A stretch of DNA of 36,174 bases from Chloroflexota bacterium (GCA_028874075.1 JAPPLU010000039.1:1-36174); one strand, 5' to 3'; shown: positions 1 through 8,639, counted from the stretch's first letter. Numbers and translations: made by a program. The notes: generated by a model from the sequence alone, not told the origin.

Positions 1-262
1 CCCGCCGCCAAAGCAGGTCGGAGACTCCACCCTGAAGTCGTCGTTGTAGTACTAGCACAGGGCGAAAAAGGCCAACAATAAGGGACTGTCAGTAGTTGTG
101 GCCAAAGAGCAACAAGAATCCCCGGAATTGGTCCGCCTCCCAAAGGGCAATAACCGGCAGAGAATGCAAGAATAAATTTCAATCATGGCTACGAATGTTT
201 CGACAACGATTCGCAAGTTGGGCAGGGGGCCGGCGAGGGGCGTAGCGTTGGAAAGCCGCCTC

Positions 263-757
263 ATGGACAGAAGGCTGCGTCACCACCCACGAAACTATAT
301 TTTCCAGAGCGCGCTATGCATGCTGGCGCTGCTGGCCATCATCCTGGTGGTGGACGTGGTGCTCCGGGCTGCTATCGTAGTCGGTGTTGCGTCTTCAGCC
401 TTTATCGTCTTCATGCTGCCCCACAGCCGGGCGTCCAGCCCACGCCGGGTAGTTGGCGGGCATGCTGTCGCGGTAGCCGTGGGCACAGCCCTCGCCCTGC
501 TGTACACGGCGCCGGGATGGGGAGACCTGGCTGCCATGTCTCCGGCCTTCCAGAACTTGATAGCCGTGCTGGCGGTGGGCCTGGGGTTCGTGATTATGAT
601 CCTGACCAATACTGAGCACCCGCCTGCCGCCGGGACCGCCCTGGGTCTGGTGGTGGCGGACTGGACTTTCTCAGCGGCCCTGTTCGTGCTGGTGGGCATT
701 CTGATGCTTTCGAGCATACACATGCTGCTGCGCCCCTGGCTGAAGAACCTGCTTTAG
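263..757 (+). CDS. HPP family integral membrane protein
   Basis: Small, very hydrophobic protein with about four membrane segments. The family signature is visible as the HPP tripeptide in TEHPPAAGTAL, and upstream as PHSRASSPRRVVGGH. HPP proteins sit in the cytoplasmic membrane; some plant and cyanobacterial members have been linked to nitrite transport, but no substrate can be assigned here. The reading frame is open from an ATG at 185 (190 aa), but that start has no ribosome-binding site. The ATG at 263 (164 aa) follows GGAAAG at a reasonable distance and begins just before the first membrane segment, so I prefer it. The gene stands alone. The 184 bases before it hold no recognisable gene. 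The family call is firm; the start is uncertain. Confidence 0.82.
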   Translation: MDRRLRHHPRNYIFQSALCMLALLAIILVVDVVLRAAIVVGVASSAFIVFMLPHSRASSPRRVVGGHAVAVAVGTALALLYTAPGWGDLAAMSPAFQNLIAVLAVGLGFVIMILTNTEHPPAAGTALGLVVADWTFSAALFVLVGILMLSSIHMLLRPWLKNLL

Positions 758-986
758 CAGCCCCTCCTCAGTTGGCGCTTCTTTTACGGGCACTTCTTTC
801 GCGAAGGTGAAATCCTGTCGAGATTAACTTGCAGGATGCCGAACCTTCCTCGCCGACCTTTCCTATCCGGTTTGGTAAGATTCAAGCAGGCAATAAGCTG
901 TCGAGCAGCGCGGCAGTCGAATTTTCCACCACCAGGAACCCGGTCACTTGCACACGCAGGTCCGCCACAACAACCGGAAATTCCCG

Positions 987-1015
987 TTGACATCATATCT
1001 GGACAGCGGTATTAT
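987..1015 (+). promoter_or_regulatory. Sigma-70-type promoter of the suf operon
   Basis: TTGACA (987-992) and TATTAT (1010-1015) are separated by exactly 17 bases, a near-consensus housekeeping promoter. Transcription would begin near 1022, giving a leader of about 110 bases before sufB. The rest of the 373-base gap 758-1130 shows no gene. Confidence 0.65.
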
Positions 1016-1016
1016 G

Positions 1017-1043
1017 AATTGTTGACTGAAAGAGTCAACAATT
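1017..1043. promoter_or_regulatory. Perfect inverted repeat at the suf transcription start (operator candidate)
   Basis: Arms AATTGTTGACT (1017-1027) and AGTCAACAATT (1033-1043) are perfect 11-base inverted repeats separated by 5 bases. The site begins one base after the -10 box and covers the predicted start of transcription, the classical place for a repressor. There is no T-run, so it is not a terminator; an RNA hairpin in the leader is the alternative. No SufR- or IscR-type regulator gene lies in the window. Confidence 0.55.
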
Positions 1044-1130
1044 ATTGACGGAACCACCACAGGCTGGCCCGGCGGAGTATCGAGGAGGATAACTCAGCCA
1101 CGACAGCGCCAGTTACGGGAGGAGTGCCAT

Positions 1131-2588
1131 ATGACGACCCAGCGGGTCATTTCCCGGGAGTCCACGGACATTGAAAGCGAATACAAATGGGGCTTTACGA
1201 TTGACATTGAGCAGGATATAGCCCCCAAGGGACTCAATGAGGACATTATCCAGTTTATTTCGGCCAAGAAGGAAGAGCCGGAATGGATGCTGGAATGGCG
1301 GCTGAAGGCCTACCGGTACTGGGTAACCCTGAACGAGGAAGAACCCAAGTGGGCCAATATTCAGCATCCGCGCATCGATTTCCAGGACATCAGCTACTAC
1401 GCTTCGCCCAACCTGAAGGACGGCCCCAAGAGCATGGACGAGGTGGACCCGGAACTGCTGGAGGCTTTCGACAAGCTGGGCATTCCCCTGGAAGAGCAGA
1501 AGCAGCTGGCCGGAGTGGCGGTGGACGCGGTGCTGGACAGTTCCTCGGTGGCCACGACCTACAAGGATACACTGGAAAAGGCCGGGGTAATCTTCTGCTC
1601 CATGAGCGAGGCCATCCGGAACCACCCGGACCTGGTGCAGAAGTACCTGGGTTCAGTGGTGCCCTACGCCGACAACTTCTACGCCGCCCTGAACTCAGCC
1701 GTGTTCAGCGACGGGTCCTTTGCCTACATCCCCAAGGGCGTCCGCTGCCCCATGGAGCTGATGACCTATTTCCGCATTAACGCCATGGACAGCGGCCAGT
1801 TCGAGCGTACCTTGATAGTGGCGGAAGAGGGGGCCTACGTCAGTTACCTGGAGGGATGCACCGCCCCCATGCGCAAGTCCAACCAGCTTCACGCCGCGGT
1901 GGTGGAACTGGTGGCCCTGGACGACGCGGAGATCAAGTACTCGACACTGCAGAACTGGTTCCCCGGGGACAAGGAAGGCAACGGCGGCGTCTATAACTTC
2001 GTAACCAAGCGGGGCAAGTGCCAGGGCCGGAACTCGAAGATTTCCTGGACCCAAGTGGAGACGGGTTCCGCCATCACCTGGAAGTACCCCAGCGTAATCC
2101 TGCAGGGGGACAATTCCACCGGCGAGTTCTACTCGGTGGCCCTGGTGAACAACTTCCAGCAGGCCGACACGGGCACCAAGATGATTCACCTGGGGAAGAA
2201 CACCAAGAGTACGATCGTGGCAAAAGGCATTTCCGCAGGGAAGGGCCAGAACACCTATCGGGGCCTGGTTAAGATTATGCCCTCTGCCACCAACGCCCGG
2301 AACTTTACCCAGTGCGACTCTCTGCTCATCGGCGACAAGTGCGGCGCCCATACCGTCCCGTACATTGAGGTGCAGAATCCCACGGCCCAGCTTGAGCACG
2401 AGGCCACCACCTCCAAGGTCAGTGACGACCAGCTTTTCTACTGCCAGCAGCGGGGCATCTCTCCCGAAGAAGCCAACTACATGATTATCAATGGCTTCTG
2501 CCGGGGCATCTTCCAAGAACTGCCCTTCGAGTTCGCCATGGAGGCCGGGCAGTTGATGAAGGTGAGTTTGGAAGGGACGGTGGGGTAG
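1131..2588 (+). CDS. sufB: Fe-S cluster assembly scaffold protein SufB
   Basis: SufB is the central scaffold of the SufBCD complex, on which [4Fe-4S] clusters are built in the cytoplasm before transfer to target proteins. The 485-aa length is normal. The C-terminal half carries the family core with [18 protein letters not shown]; Cys395 matches the conserved cysteine numbered 405 in E. coli SufB. The end, including [10 protein letters not shown] and LFYCQQRGI, follows the family closely. The ATG is preceded by GGGAGGAG seven bases away. It is the first gene of the suf operon, behind the promoter at 987 and the palindrome at 1017. The next operon genes are, unusually, a toxin-antitoxin pair rather than sufC. 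Confidence 0.97.
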   Translation: MTTQRVISRESTDIESEYKWGFTIDIEQDIAPKGLNEDIIQFISAKKEEPEWMLEWRLKAYRYWVTLNEEEPKWANIQHPRIDFQDISYYASPNLKDGPKSMDEVDPELLEAFDKLGIPLEEQKQLAGVAVDAVLDSSSVATTYKDTLEKAGVIFCSMSEAIRNHPDLVQKYLGSVVPYADNFYAALNSAVFSDGSFAYIPKGVRCPMELMTYFRINAMDSGQFERTLIVAEEGAYVSYLEGCTAPMRKSNQLHAAVVELVALDDAEIKYSTLQNWFPGDKEGNGGVYNFVTKRGKCQGRNSKISWTQVETGSAITWKYPSVILQGDNSTGEFYSVALVNNFQQADTGTKMIHLGKNTKSTIVAKGISAGKGQNTYRGLVKIMPSATNARNFTQCDSLLIGDKCGAHTVPYIEVQNPTAQLEHEATTSKVSDDQLFYCQQRGISPEEANYMIINGFCRGIFQELPFEFAMEAGQLMKVSLEGTVG

Positions 2589-2668
2589 GGGTTTCCCCAG
2601 GAAGAGTCGAACAGACCTTAGTACCCAGAACAGGAAGCGAGGGAATAGTTATTCGCACCGTCAGAGCT

Positions 2669-2854
2669 ATGGTTGATGCCGAAGGCAACGTGCGATTGTT
2701 AGAACCGGTAGAGATTGCCGTTACTTGCAGGGCACTGGTGACGATCCTGGACGACGAAGAGCCCGAGCCCGCTTTACTCAGTGAGGAAGCGCTCGCCAGG
2801 GATTGGCTAAGGCCGGAAGAGGATGAGGCTTGGACCCACTTGCAACAGGACTAG
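2669..2854 (+). CDS. Putative antitoxin of a PemK/MazF-type pair
   Basis: A 61-aa acidic protein. The N-terminal part (VDAEGNVRLLEPVEI, then RALVTILDDEEP) looks like the short beta-strand module of small antitoxins of the DUF104/DUF2281 and AbrB kinds. The C-terminal tail (LLSEEALARDWLRPEEDEAW) is typical of antitoxins encoded just upstream of PemK/MazF or PIN toxins. The product would bind and neutralise the toxin, and such proteins often repress their own operon. It starts 80 bases after sufB. The reading frame is open upstream through VIRTVRA, but no usable start codon is seen there. Its end overlaps the toxin start by 25 bases, a standard toxin-antitoxin arrangement. Family assignment comes from sequence pattern and context only. 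Confidence 0.6.
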   Translation: MVDAEGNVRLLEPVEIAVTCRALVTILDDEEPEPALLSEEALARDWLRPEEDEAWTHLQQD

Positions 2855-3138
2855 TGGTGATGGTCCGGTTCCCATTCTCGGACTTATCCCGGTCAAAGCG
2901 ACGGCCAGCCCCCTTGATTGCGCCTGCCGGGTATGGTGACTGGTTGTTAAGCCAGATTACGAGCAACCCATTTGGAGACGAACGCGTAATCGCGTTGAGC
3001 GACGAAAGTTTTGCCGAAGGATCTTTGGAAGTCCTAAGCTACGTACGACCAGCAAAGCTTTTCACTGCCAGTCCAAAGATTATTGCAAGGCGGGTAGGAT
3101 TTCTTAAAACCAATGTGTTCAATGACTTTTTGGACTAG
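2830..3138 (+). CDS. PemK/MazF family mRNA-interferase-type toxin
   Basis: A 102-aa protein with the MazF/PemK fold signature: an N-terminal strand ending FPFSD, then SKRRPAPLI, then LLSQITSNP. Arg25 and Thr44 fall where catalytic Arg and Thr lie in characterised MazF enzymes, ribosome-independent endoribonucleases that cut mRNA at short motifs. The C-terminal part (VRPAKLFTASPKIIARRVGFL) also matches the family. The start is probably TTG at 2830, inside the antitoxin gene, because the hydrophobic strand LVVMVRFPF needs a few residues before it. It lies 56 bases before sufC on the same strand, so it should be transcribed with the suf genes. Activity is inferred; the PemK/MazF family call is fairly secure. 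Confidence 0.75.
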   Translation: MDPLATGLVVMVRFPFSDLSRSKRRPAPLIAPAGYGDWLLSQITSNPFGDERVIALSDESFAEGSLEVLSYVRPAKLFTASPKIIARRVGFLKTNVFNDFLD

Positions 3139-3194
3139 GCGATCCAGTTCCTGAACGAACACCGATTACCAACGTAAGGAGCAAAACCACCAAA

Positions 3195-3962
3195 ATGCCA
3201 CCCATTCTGGAAGTCAAGAATCTCCACGTTTCCGTGGATGAACAGGAAATTCTGAGCGGCGTGAACCTTACCGTCAACGCCGGCGAGGTTCACGCGATTA
3301 TGGGGCCCAATGGGTCCGGGAAGAGCACCCTGGCCAGCACTCTGGCGGGGCGGGCCGATTATGAAGTTACCGCCGGCGAGGCCACCTATCGTGGCCTGGA
3401 CCTGCTGGCCTTGGAACCCGAGGAACGGGCGCGCGAGGGCGTGTTCCTGGCCTTCCAGTACCCCATGGAATTGCCCGGCGTGCGGGCCTGGCAATTCCTG
3501 AAGGCCGCCGCCGATGCCAAGCGCGTTCACCAAGGCGAGGAGGAGTACAGCGCCCGGGATTTCGACCGGATGCTGCGGGAGAAGGTTAAGCTGGTGGAGA
3601 TCGATCCAGAACTGGTGCGCCGTTCCGTCAACGAAGGATTTTCCGGCGGCGAGAAGAAGCGCAACGAAATCCTGCAGATGGCCATCCTGGAACCCACCCT
3701 GGCGCTGCTGGATGAGACCGATTCGGGCCTGGATATCGACGCCCTGCGTATCGTTTCAGACGGGGTGAACAGTCTGCGCAACTCGGATAACGCCATCGTC
3801 CTGGTAACCCACTACCAGCGGCTGCTCAACTACATCACTCCCGACCACGTGCACGTGCTGATGGATGGGCGCATCGTCCGCTCCGGGGGCCCGGAGCTGG
3901 CCCTGGAGCTGGAGGAGAAAGGCTACGACTGGATCAAGGAAGCAGTGGAGGCCGGCAGCTAG
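3195..3962 (+). CDS. sufC: Fe-S cluster assembly ATPase SufC
   Basis: ABC-type ATPase of the SufBCD scaffold; ATP binding drives conformational change in SufB and SufD. All nucleotide-binding elements are present: Walker A GPNGSGKST (about residues 37-45), Q-loop Gln88, signature SGGEKKR (150-156), Walker B LALLDE (169-174) and switch His206. The D-loop reads SGLDIDAL, as in SufC. At 255 aa the length is normal. The ATG follows AAGGAG with a long spacing of 13 bases. The stop codon is two bases before sufD. It is separated from sufB by the toxin-antitoxin pair. Confidence 0.97.
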   Translation: MPPILEVKNLHVSVDEQEILSGVNLTVNAGEVHAIMGPNGSGKSTLASTLAGRADYEVTAGEATYRGLDLLALEPEERAREGVFLAFQYPMELPGVRAWQFLKAAADAKRVHQGEEEYSARDFDRMLREKVKLVEIDPELVRRSVNEGFSGGEKKRNEILQMAILEPTLALLDETDSGLDIDALRIVSDGVNSLRNSDNAIVLVTHYQRLLNYITPDHVHVLMDGRIVRSGGPELALELEEKGYDWIKEAVEAGS

Positions 3963-3964
3963 AT

Positions 3965-5371
3965 ATGAGCACCGCGCCCACAATAAACCACCCGTCCTAC
4001 TATAACGCCTACCAGGCCTTGCGGGAGCAGCTTTCGGGCAACAGCCCGGCCTGGCTTAACGACCTCCGATCCGCGGCCTGGGAACGGTTCGATTCCAGCG
4101 GGTTTCCCACCGCCCGCCGGGGTAACGAGCCGTGGAAGTACACCAACGTCAGGCCCATAGCCCAAGGGCAGTTTTCAACCGCGCCATCAATCAGCGGCGG
4201 TCCGGTATCGTTACTGGTCGGGGCCGATGGCATGCCCAATGTGGGAGACTTCCTCAGGAATTCCTGGACCAGGCTGGTGTTCCTGGATGGGCAACCGTTA
4301 ATCGGGGGGCAGCCCAATTCCCCAACGGCGTCTACCGTCCAGAGGGCTCTGCAATACAGTGCGGAGGAGGGTACTCTGCGTGACCACCTCGGCAGTCACG
4401 CCACCATAGAAGAAGACGCATTCGTGGCCCTGAACATGGCCTTTCTCAGCGATGGGGCTTACGTGCGTTTGCCCGATGATTGCGAGGAAGAAGTTTTCCT
4501 GAACATCGTCCATCTGCGGCAAAGGGCCGACTCGGTGGTCTATCCCCGCACGCTGATAGTCGCAGGACGCAATACCCGCTTGACGATGTTTGAGTCTTAT
4601 ATTGGCGCCGACCCCGCAAAGGCTTCCCAGTACTTCACCAACGCAGTTACCGAGATTTCGGTCGGCGAAGGGGCAAGGGTTACCCACTATCGGTTGCTGA
4701 ACGAAAGTCGCGCCGCCTACCATGTGGGCACGACCCGGGTCACCCAAGCCAAAGACAGCAGCTACGAGTCGGGGGCATTCGCCATGGGCTGCGCCCTGGG
4801 ACGGCATGACCTGTCGGTGTTACTCGACGGGACGGGGGCCTCCTGCTCCCTGAACGGCCTGTACTTGACCGATAACACCGAACACATGGACAACCTGGTC
4901 TCCATTGACCACGCCCATCCCCACGGGACCAGCCGCCTGTACTACAAGGGCATCCTGGATGGACGCTCCCGGGCAGTTTTCGGGGGCACGGTACTGGTTC
5001 GGGAAGACGCGCAGAAGACCGACGCTCAGCAGACGGACAAGAACCTGATCCTTTCGGACCGGGCGGAGGTGGACAGCAAGCCCAGCCTACTGATCTACGC
5101 CGACGACGTGAAGTGCGGCCACGGGGCTACCGCGGGGCATATCGACGAAGACACCCTGTTCTACATGCGCAGCCGTGGCCTGGATCCGCAGACCGCCAGC
5201 CAGATTCTGATTCACGCCTTTGCCAGCGAAATTATCGATACCGTGGAACACGAGCCGGTACGGGAGTACCTGGACAGCCTTTTCCTGGACACGGTGAGCG
5301 GCAAGACGCTGGCCGGCATAGCCGGCAGAAGTGCCAGTACCAATTCCCGCCCTGGTCAGGGAGGTGCCTAG
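3965..5371 (+). CDS. sufD: Fe-S cluster assembly protein SufD
   Basis: SufD is a paralogue of SufB; the SufB-SufD heterodimer with SufC assembles the nascent cluster and helps acquire iron. The 468-aa protein has a variable N-terminal helical region (FPTARRGNEPWKYTNVRPI) and a C-terminal beta-helix core with RAVFGGTVLVREDAQKTDA, LLIYADDVKCGHGATAGH and DEDTLFYMRSRGL. The His in KCGHGAT matches the conserved His (360 in E. coli) implicated in cluster formation. Its ATG is two bases after the sufC stop, indicating translational coupling. The last 14 codons contain the ribosome-binding site for sufS. Confidence 0.96.
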   Translation: MSTAPTINHPSYYNAYQALREQLSGNSPAWLNDLRSAAWERFDSSGFPTARRGNEPWKYTNVRPIAQGQFSTAPSISGGPVSLLVGADGMPNVGDFLRNSWTRLVFLDGQPLIGGQPNSPTASTVQRALQYSAEEGTLRDHLGSHATIEEDAFVALNMAFLSDGAYVRLPDDCEEEVFLNIVHLRQRADSVVYPRTLIVAGRNTRLTMFESYIGADPAKASQYFTNAVTEISVGEGARVTHYRLLNESRAAYHVGTTRVTQAKDSSYESGAFAMGCALGRHDLSVLLDGTGASCSLNGLYLTDNTEHMDNLVSIDHAHPHGTSRLYYKGILDGRSRAVFGGTVLVREDAQKTDAQQTDKNLILSDRAEVDSKPSLLIYADDVKCGHGATAGHIDEDTLFYMRSRGLDPQTASQILIHAFASEIIDTVEHEPVREYLDSLFLDTVSGKTLAGIAGRSASTNSRPGQGGA

Positions 5372-5372
5372 T

Positions 5373-6611
5373 TTGACGACATCCGCCAACCCCTTCGACG
5401 TGGCCAGGATACGGGAGGACTTTCCCATCCTGAAGGAACTGGTCCACGGCAAGCCCCTGGTTTACCTGGACAACGCCGCCACCACCCAGAAACCGCAGGC
5501 GGTCATCGACGCCCTGGTTAACTACTACATGACGGAGAATTCCAACGTTCATCGGGGCGTCCACACCCTGAGCCAGATTGCCACCGACGCCTACGAGGGC
5601 GGGCGGGAAAAGGTGCGCCAGTTCATTAACGCCGAGCACGACAAGGAGATCATTTTCGTGCGGGGCACCACCGAGGGCATCAACCTGGTGGCGCAGACCT
5701 ATGGCCGAGCCAACATCGGGCCCGGAGACGAGATAATAATCACGGCCATGGAGCACCACTCCAACATCGTTCCGTGGCAAATCCTTTGCGAAGAGAAGGG
5801 CGCCCACCTGAAGGTTATCCCCATCAACGACGACGGCGAACTGCTGCTGGACGAATACGAGAGCCTGCTCAGCCCCCGCACCAGGTTCGTTTCCGTCGTC
5901 CACCAGTCCAACGCCCTGGGCACCATCAATCCGGTGGAAAAGATAGTAGAATTGGCCCACGCTCGGGACATTCCCGTACTGCTGGACGGGGCACAGGCCG
6001 TGGCCCACGTGCCCATCGACGTGCAGAAGCTGGGCTGCGACTTCTATGCCTTCTCTGGCCACAAGCTATACGGTCCCACCGGTGTCGGCGCCCTCTATGG
6101 CCGGTCAGAACTGCTGGATGCTATGCCTCCCTACCAAGGAGGCGGCGAAATGATCCGCTCCGTCACCTTCGAAAAGACCCTGTACAACGTGATACCCGCC
6201 AAGTTCGAGGCCGGCACCCAGAACATCGCCGGAAGTGTCGGGCTGGGCGCGGCCATCGACTACGTGAACAGCGTGGGTATTGACAGGATCGCCGCCTACG
6301 AGAAGGAGTTGCTGGCCTACGGCACCGAGCGACTGTCGGAGATAGAGGCGGTGCGCTTGATCGGCACGGCGCGGGAAAAGGGAAGCATCCTGTCCTTTGT
6401 TATGGATATGGCGCATCCCCACGATGTGGGAACCATCCTGGACGCCGAGGGTATCGCCGTACGCACGGGCCACCACTGCGCCCAGCCCTTGATGGATCGG
6501 TACGGAGTGCCAGCCACAGCGCGCGCATCCCTGGCCTTCTACAACACCAAAGAGGAAATAGACACCCTGGTCAGAGGCATTGACCGGGTAATCGAGGTAT
6601 TCAGCCGCTGA
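5373..6611 (+). CDS. sufS: Cysteine desulfurase SufS
   Basis: PLP-dependent class V aminotransferase-fold enzyme that removes sulfur from L-cysteine as a protein persulfide, giving alanine. Counting from the start chosen here (412 aa): the N-terminal signature YLDNAATTQKP is near residue 31, the PLP Schiff-base lysine is Lys231 in FSGHKLYGPTG, and the catalytic cysteine is Cys369 in RTGHHCAQPLM, typical of group II (SufS) enzymes. The TTG at 5373 is chosen because AGGGAGG ends eight bases upstream, within the end of sufD, and the gene follows the sufD stop by one base. A longer in-frame GTG at 5331 would overlap sufD and lacks a ribosome-binding site. It overlaps sufU by one base. Confidence 0.96.
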   Translation: MTTSANPFDVARIREDFPILKELVHGKPLVYLDNAATTQKPQAVIDALVNYYMTENSNVHRGVHTLSQIATDAYEGGREKVRQFINAEHDKEIIFVRGTTEGINLVAQTYGRANIGPGDEIIITAMEHHSNIVPWQILCEEKGAHLKVIPINDDGELLLDEYESLLSPRTRFVSVVHQSNALGTINPVEKIVELAHARDIPVLLDGAQAVAHVPIDVQKLGCDFYAFSGHKLYGPTGVGALYGRSELLDAMPPYQGGGEMIRSVTFEKTLYNVIPAKFEAGTQNIAGSVGLGAAIDYVNSVGIDRIAAYEKELLAYGTERLSEIEAVRLIGTAREKGSILSFVMDMAHPHDVGTILDAEGIAVRTGHHCAQPLMDRYGVPATARASLAFYNTKEEIDTLVRGIDRVIEVFSR

Positions 6612-7060
6612 TGTCCAACCTGCATGACCTGTACCAGGAAATTCTGCTGGAACACAACAACAAGCCGCGTAATTTCCGCAAGCTGGAGGACGCCAACCGG
6701 CAGGCCGACGGCTACAATCCCCTGTGCGGCGACCAGATAACCCTGTACCTGAAGGTAGAGGACGACGTGATCGCCGACGTGGCCTTCCAGGGAGTGGGTT
6801 GCGCTATTTCCCGGGCATCGGCGTCCATGCTGACTCAGAGTGTCAAGGGTGAGACGCTGGCCAAAGCTGAGGAGATTTTCGACGGCTTCCACGCCTTGAT
6901 CACCGACCCAGACGCGGACGTGGACTACGACCTGCTGGGAGACCTGGAAATGCTGTCGGGCGTCTCCGCCTTCCCCACCCGCATCAAGTGCGCCGTCCTG
7001 GCCTGGCACACCCTGAACGCCGCCATAGAGGGCACGGAGGATTCGGTTACGACGGAGTAG
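6611..7060 (+). CDS. sufU: Sulfur-transfer protein SufU
   Basis: SufU is the zinc-dependent sulfur acceptor that takes persulfide sulfur from SufS in Gram-positive and related bacteria; it replaces SufE. The 149-aa protein has the four zinc-ligand positions of Bacillus SufU: Cys39 and Asp41 in NPLCGDQI, Cys64 in GCAIS and Cys127 in RIKCAVLAW. The insertion GVSAFPTRIKC that separates SufU from IscU is present. It starts in a TGATG overlap with the sufS stop and is the last gene of the operon. No SufT- or NifU-type gene follows. Confidence 0.95.
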   Translation: MSNLHDLYQEILLEHNNKPRNFRKLEDANRQADGYNPLCGDQITLYLKVEDDVIADVAFQGVGCAISRASASMLTQSVKGETLAKAEEIFDGFHALITDPDADVDYDLLGDLEMLSGVSAFPTRIKCAVLAWHTLNAAIEGTEDSVTTE

Positions 7061-7297
7061 AGGTGGCGATTTCGTCGAGTCAGTAGTAAAGGCGCATTAG
7101 ATTCATTCCAGGCTCTGCTGGGGTGGGGCAGGACGACTTTCTAATATCGGTCAATGGCTCCGCTCACCCCGGGTTTATTCGACATTCCGCCCGCGCATGG
7201 TTCCACCCTATCACCACGAGCGGACCAAGCGCACTTATTCTCACTTCAAACCAGTGCAGGGCTTGTGCCCGGACCTCTTGCTGACCGCATTAAGAAA

Positions 7298-7342
7298 CCT
7301 CCCCGGGGCTGGCCTGGCGTTTTCCGGCCGTGCCCGAGGAGG
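7298..7342 (-). terminator. Hairpin between sufU and ferredoxin genes, probable terminator
   Basis: Read on the minus strand, a 10-bp GC-rich stem (one G-T pair) closes with GGGGAGG and is followed by TTTCTT, as in an intrinsic terminator for the ferredoxin gene ending at 7374. On the plus strand the run after the stem is weaker (TCTCTTAA) but could also stop suf transcripts. The gap 7061-7373 shows nothing else. Confidence 0.5.
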
Positions 7343-7373
7343 TCTCTTAAATTGCGTGGCTGGAGTTTTGTGA

Positions 7374-7643
7374 CTACTTGCGCTTGAGGGCGTTGGGGTC
7401 GGTGTTCTTGAAGTAGTCGTAGTTCATGGCTATGTAGTTTTCCCACTGGGAGGGAACGGCATCCTCGGCGAAGATGGCGGTTACGGGGCAAACCGGCTCG
7501 CAGGCGGCGCAGTCGATGCACTCGTCCGGGCTGATGAAGTACATGTCGTCATCATCGGTGGTGTAAATGCAGTCAACCGGGCACACATCCACGCATGCCG
7601 CGTCCTTCACACCAACACAGGGCTCGGTAATTATGTAGGCCAT
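7374..7643 (-). CDS. 7Fe (3Fe-4S/4Fe-4S) ferredoxin
   Basis: An 89-aa soluble electron carrier. Cysteines 9, 17, 21 and 42, 45, 48, 52 give the C-x7-C-x3-CP and CxxCxxCxxxCP pattern of 7Fe ferredoxins such as FdxA: Cys9, 17 and 52 would hold the 3Fe-4S cluster, and Cys21, 42, 45 and 48 the 4Fe-4S cluster. Cys25 is extra. The short acidic stretch TTDDDDMYF and the C-terminal tail with YFKNTDPNALKRK fit this group. GAGGAG stands about 11 bases before the ATG. It is convergent with the suf operon, which would mature its clusters. The redox partner is unknown. Confidence 0.93.
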   Translation of the reverse strand: MAYIITEPCVGVKDAACVDVCPVDCIYTTDDDDMYFISPDECIDCAACEPVCPVTAIFAEDAVPSQWENYIAMNYDYFKNTDPNALKRK

Positions 7644-7745
7644 TCTCTTTCTTGCTCCTCTGAACTAACGGTTCTTGAGTCTCCACGGCCACTGGGGCCA
7701 CCTTCTCCCGGCTGTTAAGAGCAGGTCAAACGAGAAGGCAACGAA

Positions 7746-7773
7746 ATTATAGCATAGCCCGTCGGGTTTGCAA
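7746..7773 (-). promoter_or_regulatory. Promoter of the ferredoxin gene
   Basis: On the minus strand, TTGCAA (7773-7768) and a perfect TATAAT (7751-7746) are 16 bases apart. Transcription would start near 7739 and give a leader of about 95 bases. The -10 box is strong and the -35 box moderate. Confidence 0.55.
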
Positions 7774-7968
7774 TAACGGCAGCCTGGCAGCCGGAGGAAT
7801 CCTGAGGTCAGACCTTACTCTCCCTTTGGATCGTCCTCACCCTTTCGCAGGATGTCTGCCCAGACCGTGCTTGGCCCGACATGCTCACGATGAGCGCTTC
7901 CCTGACAGCGCAGGCAGGGCGAAGGGTTGGACAGGAGAACAGGCAGCGTCCCTCAATTTCCCGATGGG

Positions 7969-8004
7969 AAAAAGGCGCTGGGGCAGCCTCCAAGGTTGCC
8001 CCAG
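7969..8004 (-). terminator. Intrinsic terminator after the Lrp/AsnC gene
   Basis: Arms CTGGGGCAGCCT (7978-7989) and AGGTTGCCCCAG (7993-8004) form a 12-bp stem with one G-T pair and a 3-base loop. On the minus strand the stem is followed after four bases by TTTTT (7973-7969). It lies about 150 bases downstream of the Lrp/AsnC gene. The rest of 7774-8152 shows no credible gene. Confidence 0.6.
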
Positions 8005-8152
8005 TTATTGGTTCCGGTACGTTGGAGGGACTGTAGCTGCTTCAATAATTATTCAGCAGCCCGTTACCTGAGTGTGGAGGAGACTTCAGGAAAAGCGTCC
8101 CCCCCCCTTTGAATCTTCTCCTGTGTTGGAGGAAGGGGTCTTGCAAAGGTCT

Positions 8153-8593
8153 CTAAAGGACCAGACCGTAGGTCCGCTTCTTGATGGACAAGTTGACGAA
8201 GGTTTCGGTGCGCTGTACTCCGTCGATGGGGCCGATCTTGGTGCGGAGGAACTGGCCGAGGTTTTCAGCCGATTCCAGGCCCGCCCAGACGAAGACGTCG
8301 TAGGCACCGGTGGTAACGGCAACGTAGTGGGCCTCGGGCAGGTTGATCAGTGATTCTGCGACGAGATCGGACTTGCCGGGGCCGGTCTGCATGCCAATAA
8401 GAGCCGTGGTGGAAAAGCCGAGTTTTTCCAGGTTGGGCACGGCTACCACCCGCACTACGTCATCATCCAGCAGCTTCCGAAGCCGTCGGCGCACGGTACC
8501 TTCGCTAACCCCCACTTCCCTGGCGATTTTGGCATTGGAAGCCCGACCGTCCAGTTGCAGCAGGGCGATTATTTTCTTATCCAGTTCATCCAT
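8153..8593 (-). CDS. Lrp/AsnC family transcriptional regulator
   Basis: The 146-aa protein has an N-terminal winged helix-turn-helix (LDKKIIALLQLDGRASNAKI, then AREVGVSEGTVRRRLRKL) followed by a RAM-type ligand-binding, oligomerisation domain with HYVAVTTGAYDVFVWAG and VQRTETFVNLSI. Such proteins form dimers to octamers and sense amino acids or related small molecules. A GTG at 8605 would add four residues, but GGGAG directly abuts it; the same GGGAG is well placed for the ATG at 8593. A strong promoter with an overlapping small dyad lies upstream and suggests autoregulation. The effector and targets are not evident; the next gene on the left is the ferredoxin. Confidence 0.93.
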   Translation of the reverse strand: MDELDKKIIALLQLDGRASNAKIAREVGVSEGTVRRRLRKLLDDDVVRVVAVPNLEKLGFSTTALIGMQTGPGKSDLVAESLINLPEAHYVAVTTGAYDVFVWAGLESAENLGQFLRTKIGPIDGVQRTETFVNLSIKKRTYGLVL

Positions 8594-8639
8594 TGGCTGG
8601 TACACTCCCTAATATGCTTTGTCGGAACTAGCAATACGA

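Noticed and set aside
836..1048. Open frame of 70 codons on the plus strand before sufB
   Set aside because: It contains the suf promoter and ends in the palindrome; no ribosome-binding site and no protein-like features.
5331..5372. GTG start giving a 426-aa SufS
   Set aside because: It overlaps sufD by 41 bases and has no ribosome-binding site; TTG 5373 has a strong one.
7808..7993. 61-codon minus-strand frame between ferredoxin and Lrp/AsnC genes
   Set aside because: It begins within the terminator hairpin of the regulator gene and has no start signal or recognisable motif.
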